Below, piece after piece: positions 12,567 through 12,647 of a stretch of 12,647 bases of DNA (positions are counted from its first letter, which is position 1; the number at the start of each line of letters is the position of its first letter). Made by a program: the position numbers and the translations under genes. Location: the NCBI GenBank assembly GCA_015521385.1, contig WAOH01000200.1:1-12647 (forward strand), written 5' to 3'. The DNA is from Thermoproteota archaeon (GTDB taxonomy: Archaea; Korarchaeota; Korarchaeia; Korarchaeales; Korarchaeaceae). The notes under the pieces were generated by a model. The model was given only the letters and a program-made list of their open reading frames with translations. It searched no databases and was not told the DNA's origin.

Positions 12567-12647
12567 GCGCCTCCCTCTCCCTGCTGTCATTGATCGCTCT
12601 TTTGCTGATACTCTCGTCGGCCCTTTCCTCCCTCGGCCCAGCCATCG
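12551..12647 (+). CDS. Start of a further membrane or pilin-like protein (partial, runs off the window)
   Basis: ATG at 12551 follows GGGCGGGAGC and opens a frame that stays open to the window edge, 32 codons. The start MEEGLSASLSLLSLIALL and following residues form one long hydrophobic helix after two acidic residues and a glycine. This resembles mature type IV pilin N-termini (short charged leader, Gly, then a hydrophobic helix), but 32 residues cannot decide between that and an ordinary signal anchor. It overlaps the end of the preceding gene by 16 nt, so the two are probably co-translated. Confidence 0.6.
   Translation, partial: MEEGLSASLSLLSLIALLLILSSALSSLGPAI

Noticed and set aside
1..12647. 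tRNA genes, CRISPR arrays, insertion sequences or attachment sites
   Set aside because: Reading both strands I found no cloverleaf-like segment, no regularly spaced repeats, no transposase motifs and no terminal inverted repeats; the 17-nt direct repeat is the only repeat pair of note.

Overview
The window reads as a piece of an archaeal chromosome, most likely a thermophile of the TACK group (Korarchaeota-like is a guess). The reasons are TATA boxes placed about 26 nt before start codons (leaderless genes), GGTG-type Shine-Dalgarno (SD) sites, oligo-T terminators, frequent AGG/AGA codons, GTG and TTG among the possible start codons, and archaeal families such as single-domain KaiC/RAD55 ATPases, AlaX and RecB-like COG4998 nucleases. 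Genes are densely packed with many 4-nt ATGA overlaps. I see no tRNA, rRNA, CRISPR array or insertion sequence.

Layout. (1) 1-305, minus: the start of a branched-chain amino-acid-type ABC substrate-binding protein, cut by the window edge. Its leader holds an unusual interleaved inverted repeat. (2) 306-593: AT-rich intergenic DNA bounded by a 16/17-nt direct repeat. (3) 594-1910, minus: class III PLP aminotransferase with a four-cysteine insert. (4) 2106-4170, minus: an apparent operon of a 10-codon leader ORF, a KaiC-like ATPase, a RecB-family nuclease and a membrane-anchored PEBP protein. (5) 4381-4683, plus: thiamine-binding MTH1187-family protein, overlapping tail to tail with the next gene. 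(6) 4670-5833, minus: saccharopine/lysine dehydrogenase-like protein whose best start is a non-canonical ATT. (7) 5975-6415, minus: MIP18/DUF59 Fe-S assembly protein. (8) 6461-9702, minus: a tight run of PPP-type phosphatase, membrane-tethered TlpA-like thioredoxin, CPBP intramembrane protease and ClpP/SppA-like membrane serine protease, with AlaX (9745-10452) just upstream. (9) 10560-12647, plus: a surface protein of CARDB-like repeats, then a 42-aa membrane protein, a pilin-like tetra-cysteine protein and the start of another pilin-like protein that runs off the edge.

How the genes may work together. The amino-acid transporter component, aminotransferase and lysine-dehydrogenase-like enzyme could serve amino-acid catabolism, but they are separate transcription units. 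The 6461-9702 run is a plausible cell-envelope quality-control module (disulfide chemistry plus two membrane proteases plus a phosphatase). The rightmost cluster looks like an envelope or surface-filament locus that continues beyond the window. The KaiC-like ATPase/RecB-like nuclease pair is a possible uncharacterised DNA-processing module.
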